A stretch of DNA of 64,000 nucleotides from Anaerohalosphaera lusitana (lineage in GTDB: Bacteria; Planctomycetota; Phycisphaerae; Sedimentisphaerales; Anaerohalosphaeraceae): positions 682,001-746,000 of the forward strand of contig NZ_CP019791.1 in NCBI RefSeq assembly GCF_002007645.1, written 5' to 3'. The position numbers and the translations under genes are program-made. Shown in pieces: positions 41,883-51,406 of this stretch (positions are counted from its first letter, which is position 1; every line of letters begins with the position of its first letter). Below the pieces are notes generated by a model. That model was not told the origin of the DNA, did no database searches, and saw only the letters and a program-made list of their open reading frames with translations.

Positions 41883-43514
41883 ATGCCTTTTAAGAAGATC
41901 GGGCTTTGTGACGAGTTGGTGCAGGGGATATTGGCGACGGGGTATACAGCTCCGACGGAGATACAGGCGGAGGCGATACCTGTTGCGATCGAGGGTCGGG
42001 ATATGATCGGCTGTGCGCAGACGGGTACGGGGAAGACGGCGGCGTTCGTGCTGCCGATACTGAATAAGATCGCGAAGATCGGGCATACCGGCGGTAAGCC
42101 GCGGGTTAAGGCGCTGATCGTTACGCCGACGCGTGAGCTTGCGATGCAGATCGATAATTCGGTGAAGGGGTACGGGCGGTTCGTGAAGATGAAGAGTGCG
42201 GCGATCTTCGGCGGGGCGTCGATGGAGAAGCAGGTGAAGGCGCTGCGGCGGGGGGTGGATGTTATCGCGGCGACGCCTGGTCGGCTGATCGATCATGTGG
42301 GGCGCGGGACGGTCGATCTATCGGGTGTGGAGGTGCTGGTGCTGGACGAGGCGGACCGGATGCTGGATATGGGGTTCGTGAACGATATCCAGAAGATCAT
42401 CGAGAGGATGCCGAAGAAGCGGCAGACGCTGCTGTTCTCGGCGACGATGTCGAAAGAGGTGAAGAAGCTGACGAAGACGATCCAGCGGTCGCCGAAGATG
42501 ATACAGATCGGCGAGCAGCACAATCCGATCGACACGATCACGCAGCATATTTATCCTGTGCCGGCGAAACAGAAGATGGATCTGCTGAGGCATATGCTGG
42601 AGCGGCACCAGATGTACAGTGTGCTGATCTTTTCGCGGACGAAGCGAGGGGCGGATCGAATATGCAAGAATCTGAAGAAGGCGAAGGTCAAGGCGGTTGC
42701 GATCCATTCGGACAGGACGCAGAGGCAGAGACTGCAGGCGCTGGACGGGTTCAAGCGGGGCAAGTTCCAGGTGATGGTGGCGACGGATATCGCGGCGCGC
42801 GGGATCAATGTGGAGGGGATATCACATGTGTTCAATTACGATGTGCCTGCGTATGCGGAGGACTATGTGCACCGGATCGGTCGGACGGGTCGTGCGGAGG
42901 CGACGGGGGACGCGATCACTTTTGTGGGGTATGACGAGATACCGAACCTGAAGAAGATCGAGCGGTTCATCGGGCGGACGTTTGCGGCGGATTATTATGA
43001 CGACTTTGAGTATGAGACGCGGATATCGCTGAATGACGGGCCGAAGAAGAGCAGCGGCAGGAAGAAAGGCGGTTCGCGTGGACGCGGCGGTAATGCGAAG
43101 AGCGGTCGCGGGGGCGGTGCGAATCGCGGCGGAGGTCGGGGCAGGTCGAAGGATGGAGGAGCCGCTAAACGCGGGGCGTCCGGCGGTGGTAAGGCGAAGA
43201 GTGCAGGCGGTGCTGGCCGGAAGCGGAGCGAGTCGTCGGAATCGCGGGGCGGGAAGAAAAATGCTGCTGTGAAGAAGGCCGGGCGGCGCGATAAGGGTGA
43301 GGGTTCGAAGTCGGACGGCGGGAAGGTTTACTTCGGCGGCGGCAAGGGTAAGAAGAAAAGACGCGGCGGGGATGATGCCAGTGCGAAGTCGGGCGGTAAG
43401 AAGAGGAACTCTAAGTCCAAACGCAAGAAGCGGAGCGGCGGTAAGAACGAATCCGCGGGCGACGGGAAGACTGCTGCTAAGCGCGGCGGGGTCGTGAGGC
43501 GGAAGAAAGCGTAG
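41883..43514 (+). CDS. rhlE: DEAD-box RNA helicase with long basic tail (RhlE-like)
   Basis: 543 residues from ATG 41883 (GGGAAG upstream). All helicase motifs are present: Q motif, Walker A AQTGTGKT (about 45-52), PTRELA, VLDEADRM (about 152), SAT, and HRIGRTGRAEA (about 330). The core resembles RhlE. From about residue 383 to the end, some 160 residues are almost only K, R, G, S and A (RGG- and GGGK-type runs), likely to bind RNA without sequence preference. Such proteins help ribosome assembly or RNA decay, often in the cold. Confidence 0.93.
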   Translation: MPFKKIGLCDELVQGILATGYTAPTEIQAEAIPVAIEGRDMIGCAQTGTGKTAAFVLPILNKIAKIGHTGGKPRVKALIVTPTRELAMQIDNSVKGYGRFVKMKSAAIFGGASMEKQVKALRRGVDVIAATPGRLIDHVGRGTVDLSGVEVLVLDEADRMLDMGFVNDIQKIIERMPKKRQTLLFSATMSKEVKKLTKTIQRSPKMIQIGEQHNPIDTITQHIYPVPAKQKMDLLRHMLERHQMYSVLIFSRTKRGADRICKNLKKAKVKAVAIHSDRTQRQRLQALDGFKRGKFQVMVATDIAARGINVEGISHVFNYDVPAYAEDYVHRIGRTGRAEATGDAITFVGYDEIPNLKKIERFIGRTFAADYYDDFEYETRISLNDGPKKSSGRKKGGSRGRGGNAKSGRGGGANRGGGRGRSKDGGAAKRGASGGGKAKSAGGAGRKRSESSESRGGKKNAAVKKAGRRDKGEGSKSDGGKVYFGGGKGKKKRRGGDDASAKSGGKKRNSKSKRKKRSGGKNESAGDGKTAAKRGGVVRRKKA

Positions 43515-43567
43515 GCGCGGAATCTGGGTTAGCTGCTGCTTATCAACAATGTGAAAGATTTTCAATG

Positions 43568-43595
43568 GCCTCGGGCGTTAGTGTCCGGGGCTTTT
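43568..43595 (+). terminator. Terminator after the helicase gene
   Basis: GCCTCGG (43568-43574) pairs with CCGGGGC (43585-43591), then TTTT. It sits at the junction of two convergent genes. Confidence 0.65.
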
Positions 43596-43598
43596 GCT

Positions 43599-44291
43599 TT
43601 AGTTTGTTGTGTTTGGGTCGTTCCGGTCGGTCCGTGCTTTCTCGTCGTTCATGAACAGATAATCGTTACCTTTTGCGGCGGCGTGGCAGGGGATGCAGCC
43701 TTGTGATTTACCTTTGCCTATGAGGCCTGCGAGTTTCTTGCCGGCGGGGTTAGTCATGACCTTGCCGGCGGGGTCGTATTTGACGTAGAACCAGTCTCCG
43801 GTCTCGGGGTCGTAGCCCTGGCGTTTTTCCATGATGGTTATGGCCATGAGTGCGTCTTCGCTTTTTTCGGAGTAGTTTTCTTTGACGATGATTGCTCCGT
43901 CCTGGGTGAGGTCTTCGGCGGCGGCGTCATTGATGTAGTACTTTAGGATCTTGCCGTGAGGGCTTACGCCGTCCTGCCAGCCCTTGAAGTTTTCAGGGAC
44001 GGTCCAGTTTTCGTAGTCCTTTATCTTTGTCCAGAGCTGTTCGGCGTATTCGGCGTCTGCGCTGTTGGGGTTGTCGCTCTGCTGCTGTTGATCACGTTGC
44101 TGTTTTTGCATGTCGTCTTGCTGCTGCTGCCAGTCCTTCTGTTGCTGATCTTCGGGTTCGACTTGTCTCTGGGTCGGGGTCTGGGTTTCTTCGGCACCGG
44201 CATCTTCAGGCCGTTGTTCGCAGCCTGCGGTGATTAGGAGTGTGATCAGGATCGTTATGAGCATTGTGGTCAGTTTTGTGTGCATGTTCAT
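43599..44291 (-). CDS. Cytochrome P460-like lipoprotein
   Basis: 230 residues from ATG 44291 (AGGAGAAC upstream; an ATG at 44327 is less likely). Lipoprotein signal ending LITAGC, then about 60 residues very rich in Gln/Asp/Glu (a linker), then a P460-type domain: WTKIKDYENW, GILKYY-like GKILKYYINDAA, MEKRQGYDPETGDWFYVKYDP, and a c-heme site CIPCH near the C-terminus. Family members use c-type heme, some oxidising hydroxylamine; this one may simply carry electrons. Located outside the cytoplasm. Confidence 0.82.
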   Translation of the reverse strand: MNMHTKLTTMLITILITLLITAGCEQRPEDAGAEETQTPTQRQVEPEDQQQKDWQQQQDDMQKQQRDQQQQSDNPNSADAEYAEQLWTKIKDYENWTVPENFKGWQDGVSPHGKILKYYINDAAAEDLTQDGAIIVKENYSEKSEDALMAITIMEKRQGYDPETGDWFYVKYDPAGKVMTNPAGKKLAGLIGKGKSQGCIPCHAAAKGNDYLFMNDEKARTDRNDPNTTN

Positions 44292-44409
44292 GGTTGTTCT
44301 CCTATGATCTGGGCCATTGCGGGACAATGGGCCGCTAGCATTCGCTTGTACGTGGCAAGGGTTTTGTTTGCTGCAGCTTTGACTATAGCTGGATAAGTTT
44401 TTGCGAGGG

Positions 44410-44610
44410 TCACTTATTCTCTTCGTGCCATTCTTCGACTTCTCTTTCGGCCTGTTCCTTGCTCTTGCCGTACTTTTCCTGGATCTTACCGACGAGTTTG
44501 TCCTTTGAGCCTTCTACCTGTTTGAGGTCGTCTTCGCTGAGCTTACCCCATTTCTTTTTCATGGCGCCTTTGAGTTCGTTCCATTTGCCTTTAAGGACAG
44601 TGGCTTTCAT
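44410..44610 (-). CDS. CsbD-family stress protein
   Basis: 66 residues from ATG 44610 (AAAGGGG upstream). CsbD pattern: VLKGKWNELKGAMKKKWGKLSEDDL, then a KYGKSKEQAEREVEEW end. A small, charged, helical protein induced by general stress in other bacteria; the molecular role is unknown. Confidence 0.92.
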   Translation of the reverse strand: MKATVLKGKWNELKGAMKKKWGKLSEDDLKQVEGSKDKLVGKIQEKYGKSKEQAEREVEEWHEENK

Positions 44611-44978
44611 AATGCACCCCTTTGAAAATATGATATGCAATTTATTGGTCGAGTTTTATTTACATTATGTGTCATGCGGCTGATCTACGCAATCGGGATG
44701 GGCGCTGAATATGGCATGGGGGATTTGACGGAGGGGCGGTAATGGATGGGTGTAAACTCGGTGTGGTATCGCATTAAGATGATCAATAGGTGATGGTTTG
44801 TACGTGGTAGTTGCTAGCGTCACGTGCATCAAACGTTATGCTGTTGTATAGTAAATCAGTTCCTTGCAAAAAACTAAAATTCGAGGTTCAGGCATCTTCG
44901 CGCGCGGTCGATAATTCCTCGGGTTGTCTATATCGGGGTAGGAATTAGATTTGAACTGTGGTTTGCAAGGAGTTTGTT
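44611..44978. other. Intergenic region before the chemoreceptor gene
   Basis: About 370 bases with no gene or repeat that I can support; it must contain the divergent promoters for csbD (minus) and the chemoreceptor (plus). Confidence 0.5.
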
Positions 44979-47078
44979 ATGTCTTTAAAAAGAAAGCTGC
45001 TTGGGCTTGGTGCCATTACGACGATCGTGCCGCTGGTTGTGGTTCTTTTTGTTATATGGCAGATGAACGGGCGGATGGTTGATGCGGCGGTGACCGAGAG
45101 CGAGAAACTGGCCACGTCCGATCTGGAGCATATCGTTAACAATGTATATGCCATGTGCGAGATCCAGCAGCAGGCAGTTCAGGGGCGTGTCAATGCCTCG
45201 CTGAACGTTTCGCGGGATGTCGTAGCGAATATGGGCGGTGTGAGTATCGCGGAAGAGTCTGTTGAATGGGAGGCTGTAAATCAGTTCTCGAAGAAGCGTT
45301 CGAGGGTGGATCTGGGCAAGATGATGGTCGACGATACATGGCTAGGCAAGATCGGCGACGGCAGCACCGAAGCGCCAGTGGTTGATAAAGTGTATGATAT
45401 GGTCGAAGGTACCTGCACGATCTTTCAGCGGATGAACGAGGCGGGTGATATGCTGCGGGTGTGCACGAACGTCAAGAAGCTGGACGGTACGCGTGCGATC
45501 GGGACATATATTCCGAAGACTAACCCTGACGGGTCGGCGAATGCGGTTGTGAGTACGCTGCTCGACGGCAGGACATATCGCGGCAGAGCGTATGTGGTCA
45601 ATCAGTGGTACGTGACCGCCTATGAGCCGATCAAGGATGAGTCGGGCAAGGTTGTAGGTGCGCTATATTTCGGTTATCCGGAGAACGGGCAGACGACGTT
45701 GACAGATGCTTTGAAGGAAGTGAAGATCGGCGAGACGGGTTATGTCTATGTGCTGGATTCTGCGGGCAATTATGTCGTTTCCAAGGACGGTGAGCGTGAT
45801 GGTGACTGCATCTGGGATGCGCAGAATTCGGAGGGTGATTACATTGTAAGAGAGATCATCAAAGGCGGAAAGAGTACGGAGGAAGGAGAAATATTCACTT
45901 ACATATATCCGTGGGCGAACGAAGGGCAGGAGGCTCGGGACAAGATCGCGAAGGTGATGTATTTTGAGCCGTGGGACTGGATCATCGGTGCGGGGTCTTA
46001 TGAGGACGAATTTTATCAAGCGAGCAATCAGATAGCGGCGGTCGGCAAGAAGACGCTGGTGGTGCTGGCGGTTGTTCTTGGGCTGGTGTCGGCAGGTTCG
46101 ATGACGTTGTTCACTCTGACTTCTGTGAGGCTTTCATCGAGACTGCTGAGCATGGTGTCGAAGCTTCGCGGCGGCAGTGAACAGGTTGCATCCGCGGCTG
46201 GGCAGGTTTCGGCATCGAGTCAGTCGCTGGCGGAAGGAGCCACCGAACAGGCTGCGGGTCTGGAGGAGACAAGTTCGAGCCTGGAGGAGATGTCTTCGAT
46301 GACCAATCAGAATGCGGACAATGCTCAGCAGGCAGACGGACTGGTGAACAAGGCCCGCAAGGCCGCGGACGAGGGTTCGCGGGCGATGGCTAGGATGAAC
46401 ACGGCGATCGAGGATATCAAGACGAGCAGTGATGAGACTGCGAAGATCATTCAGGTTATCGATGAGATCGCGTTCCAGACGAATCTGCTGGCGCTCAATG
46501 CGGCGGTCGAGGCTGCGAGGGCCGGCGATGCGGGCAAGGGTTTTGCGGTTGTCGCGGAAGAGGTTCGCAACCTCGCGATGCGAAGTGCAGAGGCTGCGAA
46601 GGATACGAACAGGCTGATCGATGAATCGGTCAAGAACAGCAGCAACGGCGTAACTATCGCGGAAGAGGTCGGCAGCGCGCTGAAGGGTATTGTCGATGCT
46701 GTCGGCGAGACGAGCCAGCTTGTAAGTGAGATAGCGGCTGCGAGCCAGGAGCAGGCCCAGGGGATCGGGCAGGTGAATACGGCAGTGAGCGAAATAGACA
46801 AGGTTACGCAGCAGAACGCGGCGAATGCGGAAGAGAGTGCCAGCGCGAGCCAGGAACTTAACTCGCAGGCTGAGTCGATGAACAATGTTGTTAGAGAGTT
46901 GACGAAGCTGGTGACGGGCAGTGGAGATGCAGTTGGGGCCTCGGGCGGCGGAACCGCAGGAAAGCTGAACGGCTCGGACAATGCTTTTCATGCGATAGCA
47001 GGCTCGGCCAGCAGCGCAGTAGTTGCGAAAGGCCGGAAGGTTGACGAAAACTGTGACTGGAAGGCGTTCAATAAATAA
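44979..47078 (+). CDS. Methyl-accepting chemotaxis protein with Cache domain
   Basis: 699 residues from ATG 44979 (AAGGAG upstream). Membrane helix 1 (about 12-32), a large extracytoplasmic double-Cache sensor (about 35-345, with [17 protein letters not shown] and [15 protein letters not shown]), membrane helix 2 (about 355-375) and the cytoplasmic signalling coiled coil with the highly conserved hairpin ([20 protein letters not shown]). No HAMP domain is evident between helix 2 and the signalling part. There is no C-terminal CheR-binding pentapeptide. The ligand is unknown. Its own terminator follows. Confidence 0.95.
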   Translation: MSLKRKLLGLGAITTIVPLVVVLFVIWQMNGRMVDAAVTESEKLATSDLEHIVNNVYAMCEIQQQAVQGRVNASLNVSRDVVANMGGVSIAEESVEWEAVNQFSKKRSRVDLGKMMVDDTWLGKIGDGSTEAPVVDKVYDMVEGTCTIFQRMNEAGDMLRVCTNVKKLDGTRAIGTYIPKTNPDGSANAVVSTLLDGRTYRGRAYVVNQWYVTAYEPIKDESGKVVGALYFGYPENGQTTLTDALKEVKIGETGYVYVLDSAGNYVVSKDGERDGDCIWDAQNSEGDYIVREIIKGGKSTEEGEIFTYIYPWANEGQEARDKIAKVMYFEPWDWIIGAGSYEDEFYQASNQIAAVGKKTLVVLAVVLGLVSAGSMTLFTLTSVRLSSRLLSMVSKLRGGSEQVASAAGQVSASSQSLAEGATEQAAGLEETSSSLEEMSSMTNQNADNAQQADGLVNKARKAADEGSRAMARMNTAIEDIKTSSDETAKIIQVIDEIAFQTNLLALNAAVEAARAGDAGKGFAVVAEEVRNLAMRSAEAAKDTNRLIDESVKNSSNGVTIAEEVGSALKGIVDAVGETSQLVSEIAAASQEQAQGIGQVNTAVSEIDKVTQQNAANAEESASASQELNSQAESMNNVVRELTKLVTGSGDAVGASGGGTAGKLNGSDNAFHAIAGSASSAVVAKGRKVDENCDWKAFNK

Positions 47079-47100
47079 GTGCAGGGACGTTTGCGTGCAG

Positions 47101-47134
47101 CCCCGGAGTCGGTGATCGGCTTCGGGGTTTTTTT
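47101..47134 (+). terminator. Terminator of the chemoreceptor gene
   Basis: CCCCGGAGTC pairs with GGCTTCGGGG (47101-47127), followed by seven T. Confidence 0.9.
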
Positions 47135-47227
47135 AATGTCTGCAGCTATTTCATGTCAGGGCTTGAAGTATTAGTTGGGTGTGCTATAATTGTCTTTTCG
47201 ATCAACTTTATAATTGAAAGGGCTATT

Positions 47228-49522
47228 ATGTTGCGGATCCGGGTTTTGTGTGTGCTGGTTTGTGTTGTGCTGGGTTTTTGCGGGGTTTGTGTTGGGGGCG
47301 TGGAGATGGAGGTTGACTGGGCGGAGTATATCAGTGAGCAGGACCCGGTTTGGGAGGCGATGCCGAAGCGGTGGTATGATGCGCCGTTCATGGGTAACGG
47401 TATGCTGGGCACGCTGGTACGGCAGAGCGGGGATAAGCAGGTTCGCTGGGATGTTGGGCGGACCGATGTGCAGGACCATCGGATGAATGATGATTATACG
47501 GTGCGGGCCCCGGAGATACTTAACCGGGGGCGTGTGCCGATCGGGCATTTTGTGCTGGATACGGAGGGGGATATCGAGGGAGGAAGTTCGCGGATACATC
47601 TTTGGGATGCGGAGGCGACGGGTGAGATCGGGACCAGTGAGGGCAGTGTGAAATGGCGGACGCTGGTGCATGCTGACGATATGGTTTACATGGTCGTGCT
47701 GGAGGGCGAAGGGAGGGAGAGTTCGCCCGAGCTGCGGTTCGTGCCGGAGCGTGCTGAGAGTACGAGGTATACGCGGAGGAAAGGCGGGCTTAAGAAGGAA
47801 TTCGTTGAGAATTATACGCCGAACCCGGAGCCTGTGATCGGTGAGCGGGCGGACGGCGTGACGGTTTGTGTGCAGGATATGGTAGCGGGCGGTGAGACCG
47901 CGACTGCATGGTGGAGCGGGGTCGAGGACGGCAAGCGGGTATATTTTGTGACTGTGCAGCATACGTATCCAGGTAAGGATGCGGATGGGCTGGCGGTTGC
48001 GGAGCTAGCTAAGGTGCGGGGTCGTGACCGGGAGGATTGGATCGGCGAGCATCGGGGGTGGTGGCGCGATTATTACAAGCAGAGTTTCGTTTCGATATCG
48101 GATCCGGTGTGGGAGAGCTTTTACTGGATACAGATGTATAAGCTGGCCTGTGCGACGCGGGCCGATCGTGCGCTGATCGACAACCAGGGGCCGTGGCTGC
48201 AGCCGACGGGGTGGAACGGCACGTGGTGGAACTTGAATATTCAACTGAGTTATTCGCCGGTGGCGCAGGCGAACAGATTAGGTATCGGTGAGAGCCTGAC
48301 GAATCATCTGCAGGATAACTTTCAGACGCTGGTGAATAATGTTGCGGAGGAGTATCGCAGCGATTCGGCGGGTTTGACGCGGAATACGGGCAATGATCTG
48401 ATAGGCAAGGTCGGTGAGCCGGGCGGTTGGGGGTATGGGCCGGCAGATATCGGAAGCGAGGTGGGGAACCTGACGTGGACGTGTCATAATGTGTGGATGA
48501 TGTACAGGTACAGTATGGATGAGGAGTTGAGGGATGAGCTGCTGTATCCGCTGCTGAGGCGTGCGGTGAATTATTATCGCCATTTTTTGTATGAGGGTGA
48601 GGACGGGAGGCTGCATCTGCCAGAGACGCATTCGCCCGAGTATGGGAACGCTGAGGATGCGAATTATGATCTTGCGTTGATCAAGTGGGGATGCAGGACT
48701 TTGCTGGAGCTGGCGGATGAGCGCGGCAAGACCGATCCGCTGGAGGATGAATGGCGGAGGATACTGGATGAGCTGGTTGAGTTTCCGGTGAACGAGAACG
48801 GATTTATGGTTGGTCGGGGAGTCGGGTTCGATAAGAGTCACCGGCACTGGTCACATATGCTGGCGGTGTATCCGCTGCGTATTGTGACGCCGGAGACCGA
48901 GGCGGGCGAGGAGCTCATACGGAAGTCATTGAAACGGTGGCACAGCTTTAAGGGGGCGCTGGTTGGGTATTCGTATACCGGGGGTGCGAGTTTTTCGGCG
49001 CTGCTTGGGAATGGTGACAAGACGCTGGAATATCTCAACGGGTTCAAGCGGTACATGGGCGATAGCACGATGTATTATGAAGGCGGCAGGCGTGCGGGGT
49101 TGCCTGTGATGGAGACGCCTTTGCATTGTTCGGAAGCGATACAGGAGATGCTGCTGCAGAGCTGGGGCGGTAAGATACGGGTGTTCCCTGCGATGCCGGA
49201 CGCGTGGGGCGAGTCGATGTTCCATGATATGCGTGCGGAAGGTGCGTTCCTGGTCAGTGCTGAGCGGGATGAGGGCGAGACGGAATGGGTCCGTGTTAGG
49301 AGCCTGGCCGGGGAGCGGTGCGTGGTTCGGTGCGATTTGGATGAGCCGCGTGCGACGGTCGGGGGTAAGGAGCGGGAACTGAAGGAGCTGGAGCCGGGCG
49401 TGTATGAGGTAGAGCTGGCTGAGGGCGAGGAGGTGTTTATATTCGCTGAGGGTGAGGATGAGTTTGAGGTCGAGCCTGCGGATGACGAGGGCGGTGACGA
49501 GCATGCGTGGGGTGTGAAGTGA
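47228..49522 (+). CDS. GH95-like glycoside hydrolase (alpha-L-fucosidase type)
   Basis: 764 residues from ATG 47228 (GAAAGGG upstream), with a signal peptide (LCVLVCVVLGFCGVCVGG). N-terminal beta domain (RWYDAPFMGNGMLGTLV), then an (alpha/alpha)6 barrel with WNGTWWNLNIQLSYSPVAQANRL, and a C-terminal MLLQSWGGKIRVFPAMPDAWG region that matches family GH95 closely. GH95 enzymes remove alpha-L-fucose or alpha-L-galactose from glycans. Exported, so probably part of polysaccharide breakdown, although no sulfatase or SusCD-type partner is adjacent. The tail is very acidic. Confidence 0.78.
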   Translation: MLRIRVLCVLVCVVLGFCGVCVGGVEMEVDWAEYISEQDPVWEAMPKRWYDAPFMGNGMLGTLVRQSGDKQVRWDVGRTDVQDHRMNDDYTVRAPEILNRGRVPIGHFVLDTEGDIEGGSSRIHLWDAEATGEIGTSEGSVKWRTLVHADDMVYMVVLEGEGRESSPELRFVPERAESTRYTRRKGGLKKEFVENYTPNPEPVIGERADGVTVCVQDMVAGGETATAWWSGVEDGKRVYFVTVQHTYPGKDADGLAVAELAKVRGRDREDWIGEHRGWWRDYYKQSFVSISDPVWESFYWIQMYKLACATRADRALIDNQGPWLQPTGWNGTWWNLNIQLSYSPVAQANRLGIGESLTNHLQDNFQTLVNNVAEEYRSDSAGLTRNTGNDLIGKVGEPGGWGYGPADIGSEVGNLTWTCHNVWMMYRYSMDEELRDELLYPLLRRAVNYYRHFLYEGEDGRLHLPETHSPEYGNAEDANYDLALIKWGCRTLLELADERGKTDPLEDEWRRILDELVEFPVNENGFMVGRGVGFDKSHRHWSHMLAVYPLRIVTPETEAGEELIRKSLKRWHSFKGALVGYSYTGGASFSALLGNGDKTLEYLNGFKRYMGDSTMYYEGGRRAGLPVMETPLHCSEAIQEMLLQSWGGKIRVFPAMPDAWGESMFHDMRAEGAFLVSAERDEGETEWVRVRSLAGERCVVRCDLDEPRATVGGKERELKELEPGVYEVELAEGEEVFIFAEGEDEFEVEPADDEGGDEHAWGVK

Positions 49523-49606
49523 AGCAGGTGAGATCTGCTGGTTGGATTGTTTTTGTCGTGCCTTAGGGGTATCTCGTCTGAATGGCCGTGAGCTGAGGGG
49601 GAGTCT

Positions 49607-49773
49607 TAATGGCACCTCTAAGAATTCATTTTGGCGGTCAATCGCATCTTTTTGGTTCCGAGCGGCGTCAGCCAAAAACCGCTTAGCGGCAACTAAAGCT
49701 GATTTGTCTTTCTTGCCTGAACGCAAAAATTTTCTACTTGCCGCTCAAAAGCAATTATTAGAGCTTGCCTTTA
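49607..49773 (-). repeat. MITE-like element, copy 3 (inverted)
   Basis: 167 bp with TA edges, opposite orientation to 20236-20402 and 31223-31389 and somewhat more diverged. Terminal repeats TAATGGCACCTCTAAGAATT and the complement TAAAGGCAAGCTCTAATAAT. Confidence 0.85.
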
Positions 49774-49880
49774 TTTTTGCATTGTTGTTTGCAAAATGCC
49801 GAAAAAGCTTACAATAGTCATGATGTTTGCTTCGTTGGCCTTCGGGCCGGCAGTTTGGTTTTAGCGGCCAGTTATTATAA

Positions 49881-51278
49881 ATGCAAAAGGCAAGACAGAA
49901 CAAAAGTTATGCTCTTATCATCGCGTTTGTTTATGCGTTGTTCGGGGTTGTTTGGATTTTGTTTTCGGACAGGATGCTTGCCGACTTTGCGCAGACGCCG
50001 GAGGAGATGACGCGGCTGCAGACGTATAAGGGGTGGTTTTATGTTGTGATGATGTCGATTGTGGTGTATCTGCTTGTTCGGGCGGGAGAGAGACGGCTGC
50101 GACGTGGTCATTTCAAAGAGCTTGAAATGGCGGAGCGACTGCGGGAGCAGGAAGAGAAATACCGTTCGCTGGTGGAGACGACTTCGGACTGGATATGGGA
50201 GATCGACTCGGATTGTGTGTGCACGTACTGCAGTCCCAAAGTGAGAGATATACTTGGGTATGAGCCTGAGGAGTTGCTTGGGAAGAAGCCGTTTGAATTT
50301 ATGCCTGAACAGTTAGCGGGTCGGGCCAGGAAAGTGCAGATGGAGGCGATACAGGAATGTAAGCCTTTGACAGCGTTAGAGTATATCCTTTATGATAAGC
50401 AGGGCAGGGGGGTGGTTCTGGAGGTGAGCGGGGTTCCGATCACGGATGATGTCGGGGATGTGGTGTCTTTTCGCGGGGTGGCGCGTGATGTGAGTGAGCG
50501 TAAACTGGCCGAGCAGCAGCGGGAAAAACTGGTCAGACTGCTCGAGCTTAAAAACCAGGAGCTGCAGGATATTGTCTATGTTGCTTCACACGATCTGCGT
50601 TCTCCTCTTGTGAACATTCTTGGTTTCAGCGGCGAGCTTTCTTCGTCCTGCGAGCGTTTACTGAAGGCCCTGGAAGAGGAAGATTCCGGCAGCGAAGAGA
50701 TCGAATCTGTAATCCGGGACGAGATAAGGGAGTCTCTTGGGTTCATTACAGTCAGTTCGAAGAAGATGTCTAATCTGCTGGACGGTATGCTGCAGGTTTC
50801 GAGGATCGGAACGACTGAGGTTGAGAAAGAGGCGGTTGACATGAAGAGGGTGGTTGATGATGTTCTTTCGACAATGCGGTATAAGCTTAAAGAGGACGGG
50901 ATGGAGGTCCATGTGGATCAGTTGCCGGACTGTATGGGTGATCGACAGTTAGTGGACAGGGCCTTTAGCAATATCATTGATAATGCTGTGAAGTATCGCG
51001 ACAGGACGAGGAAGGGCGTGATCAGGATATCGGGCGAGCTTGAAAACGGGATGAGCATTTACTGCATAGAGGATAACGGCGTGGGGATCGCGAGGGAACA
51101 TCAGGCCAATATTTTCAAGATATTTCACCGGCTCGAGCCGGAGGGTGAGACGAAAGGAGAAGGGTTGGGGCTGACGATTGTGAGGAGGATTGCGGACAGG
51201 TTGGACGGGCGTGTTTGGGTCGAATCGGAGCCGGGCGAGGGGAGCAGGTTCTATATTGCCTTGCCGGGGGTTTCGTGA
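49881..51278 (+). CDS. PAS-domain sensor histidine kinase
   Basis: 465 residues. Two membrane helices (about 10-28 and 50-67), a PAS domain (about 88-210, with W-I-W-E-I-D and a GYEPEELLGK motif), a coiled coil, then a HisKA domain (VASHDLRSPL, phospho-acceptor His about 237) and HATPase (N-box FSNIIDNAVKY about 362-372, DNGVG about 398, GEGLGL about 426). A membrane-bound phosphorelay input; no response regulator is adjacent, so it is an orphan here. Confidence 0.94.
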   Translation: MQKARQNKSYALIIAFVYALFGVVWILFSDRMLADFAQTPEEMTRLQTYKGWFYVVMMSIVVYLLVRAGERRLRRGHFKELEMAERLREQEEKYRSLVETTSDWIWEIDSDCVCTYCSPKVRDILGYEPEELLGKKPFEFMPEQLAGRARKVQMEAIQECKPLTALEYILYDKQGRGVVLEVSGVPITDDVGDVVSFRGVARDVSERKLAEQQREKLVRLLELKNQELQDIVYVASHDLRSPLVNILGFSGELSSSCERLLKALEEEDSGSEEIESVIRDEIRESLGFITVSSKKMSNLLDGMLQVSRIGTTEVEKEAVDMKRVVDDVLSTMRYKLKEDGMEVHVDQLPDCMGDRQLVDRAFSNIIDNAVKYRDRTRKGVIRISGELENGMSIYCIEDNGVGIAREHQANIFKIFHRLEPEGETKGEGLGLTIVRRIADRLDGRVWVESEPGEGSRFYIALPGVS

Positions 51279-51406
51279 GGTTTATTACCCGTCAGAATTT
51301 ATAGTCTGGACAGTCAAGCCATTGTGATTATCATGTATAGAAGCGGTTTTGAAACAGCTTCTTGATACATTCTACTTGTTTTGAGATTTTCATGTGAGGT
51401 TTTTTG

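Noticed and set aside
44958-44978. Upstream GTG/ATG extensions of several genes (chemoreceptor, GH95, hppA, yjbQ, CheX-like)
   Set aside because: In each case a later start has a good Shine-Dalgarno and begins a signal peptide or conserved domain.
46134-46991. A long minus-strand frame inside the chemoreceptor gene
   Set aside because: Shadow of a repetitive coiled-coil gene; no coding features.
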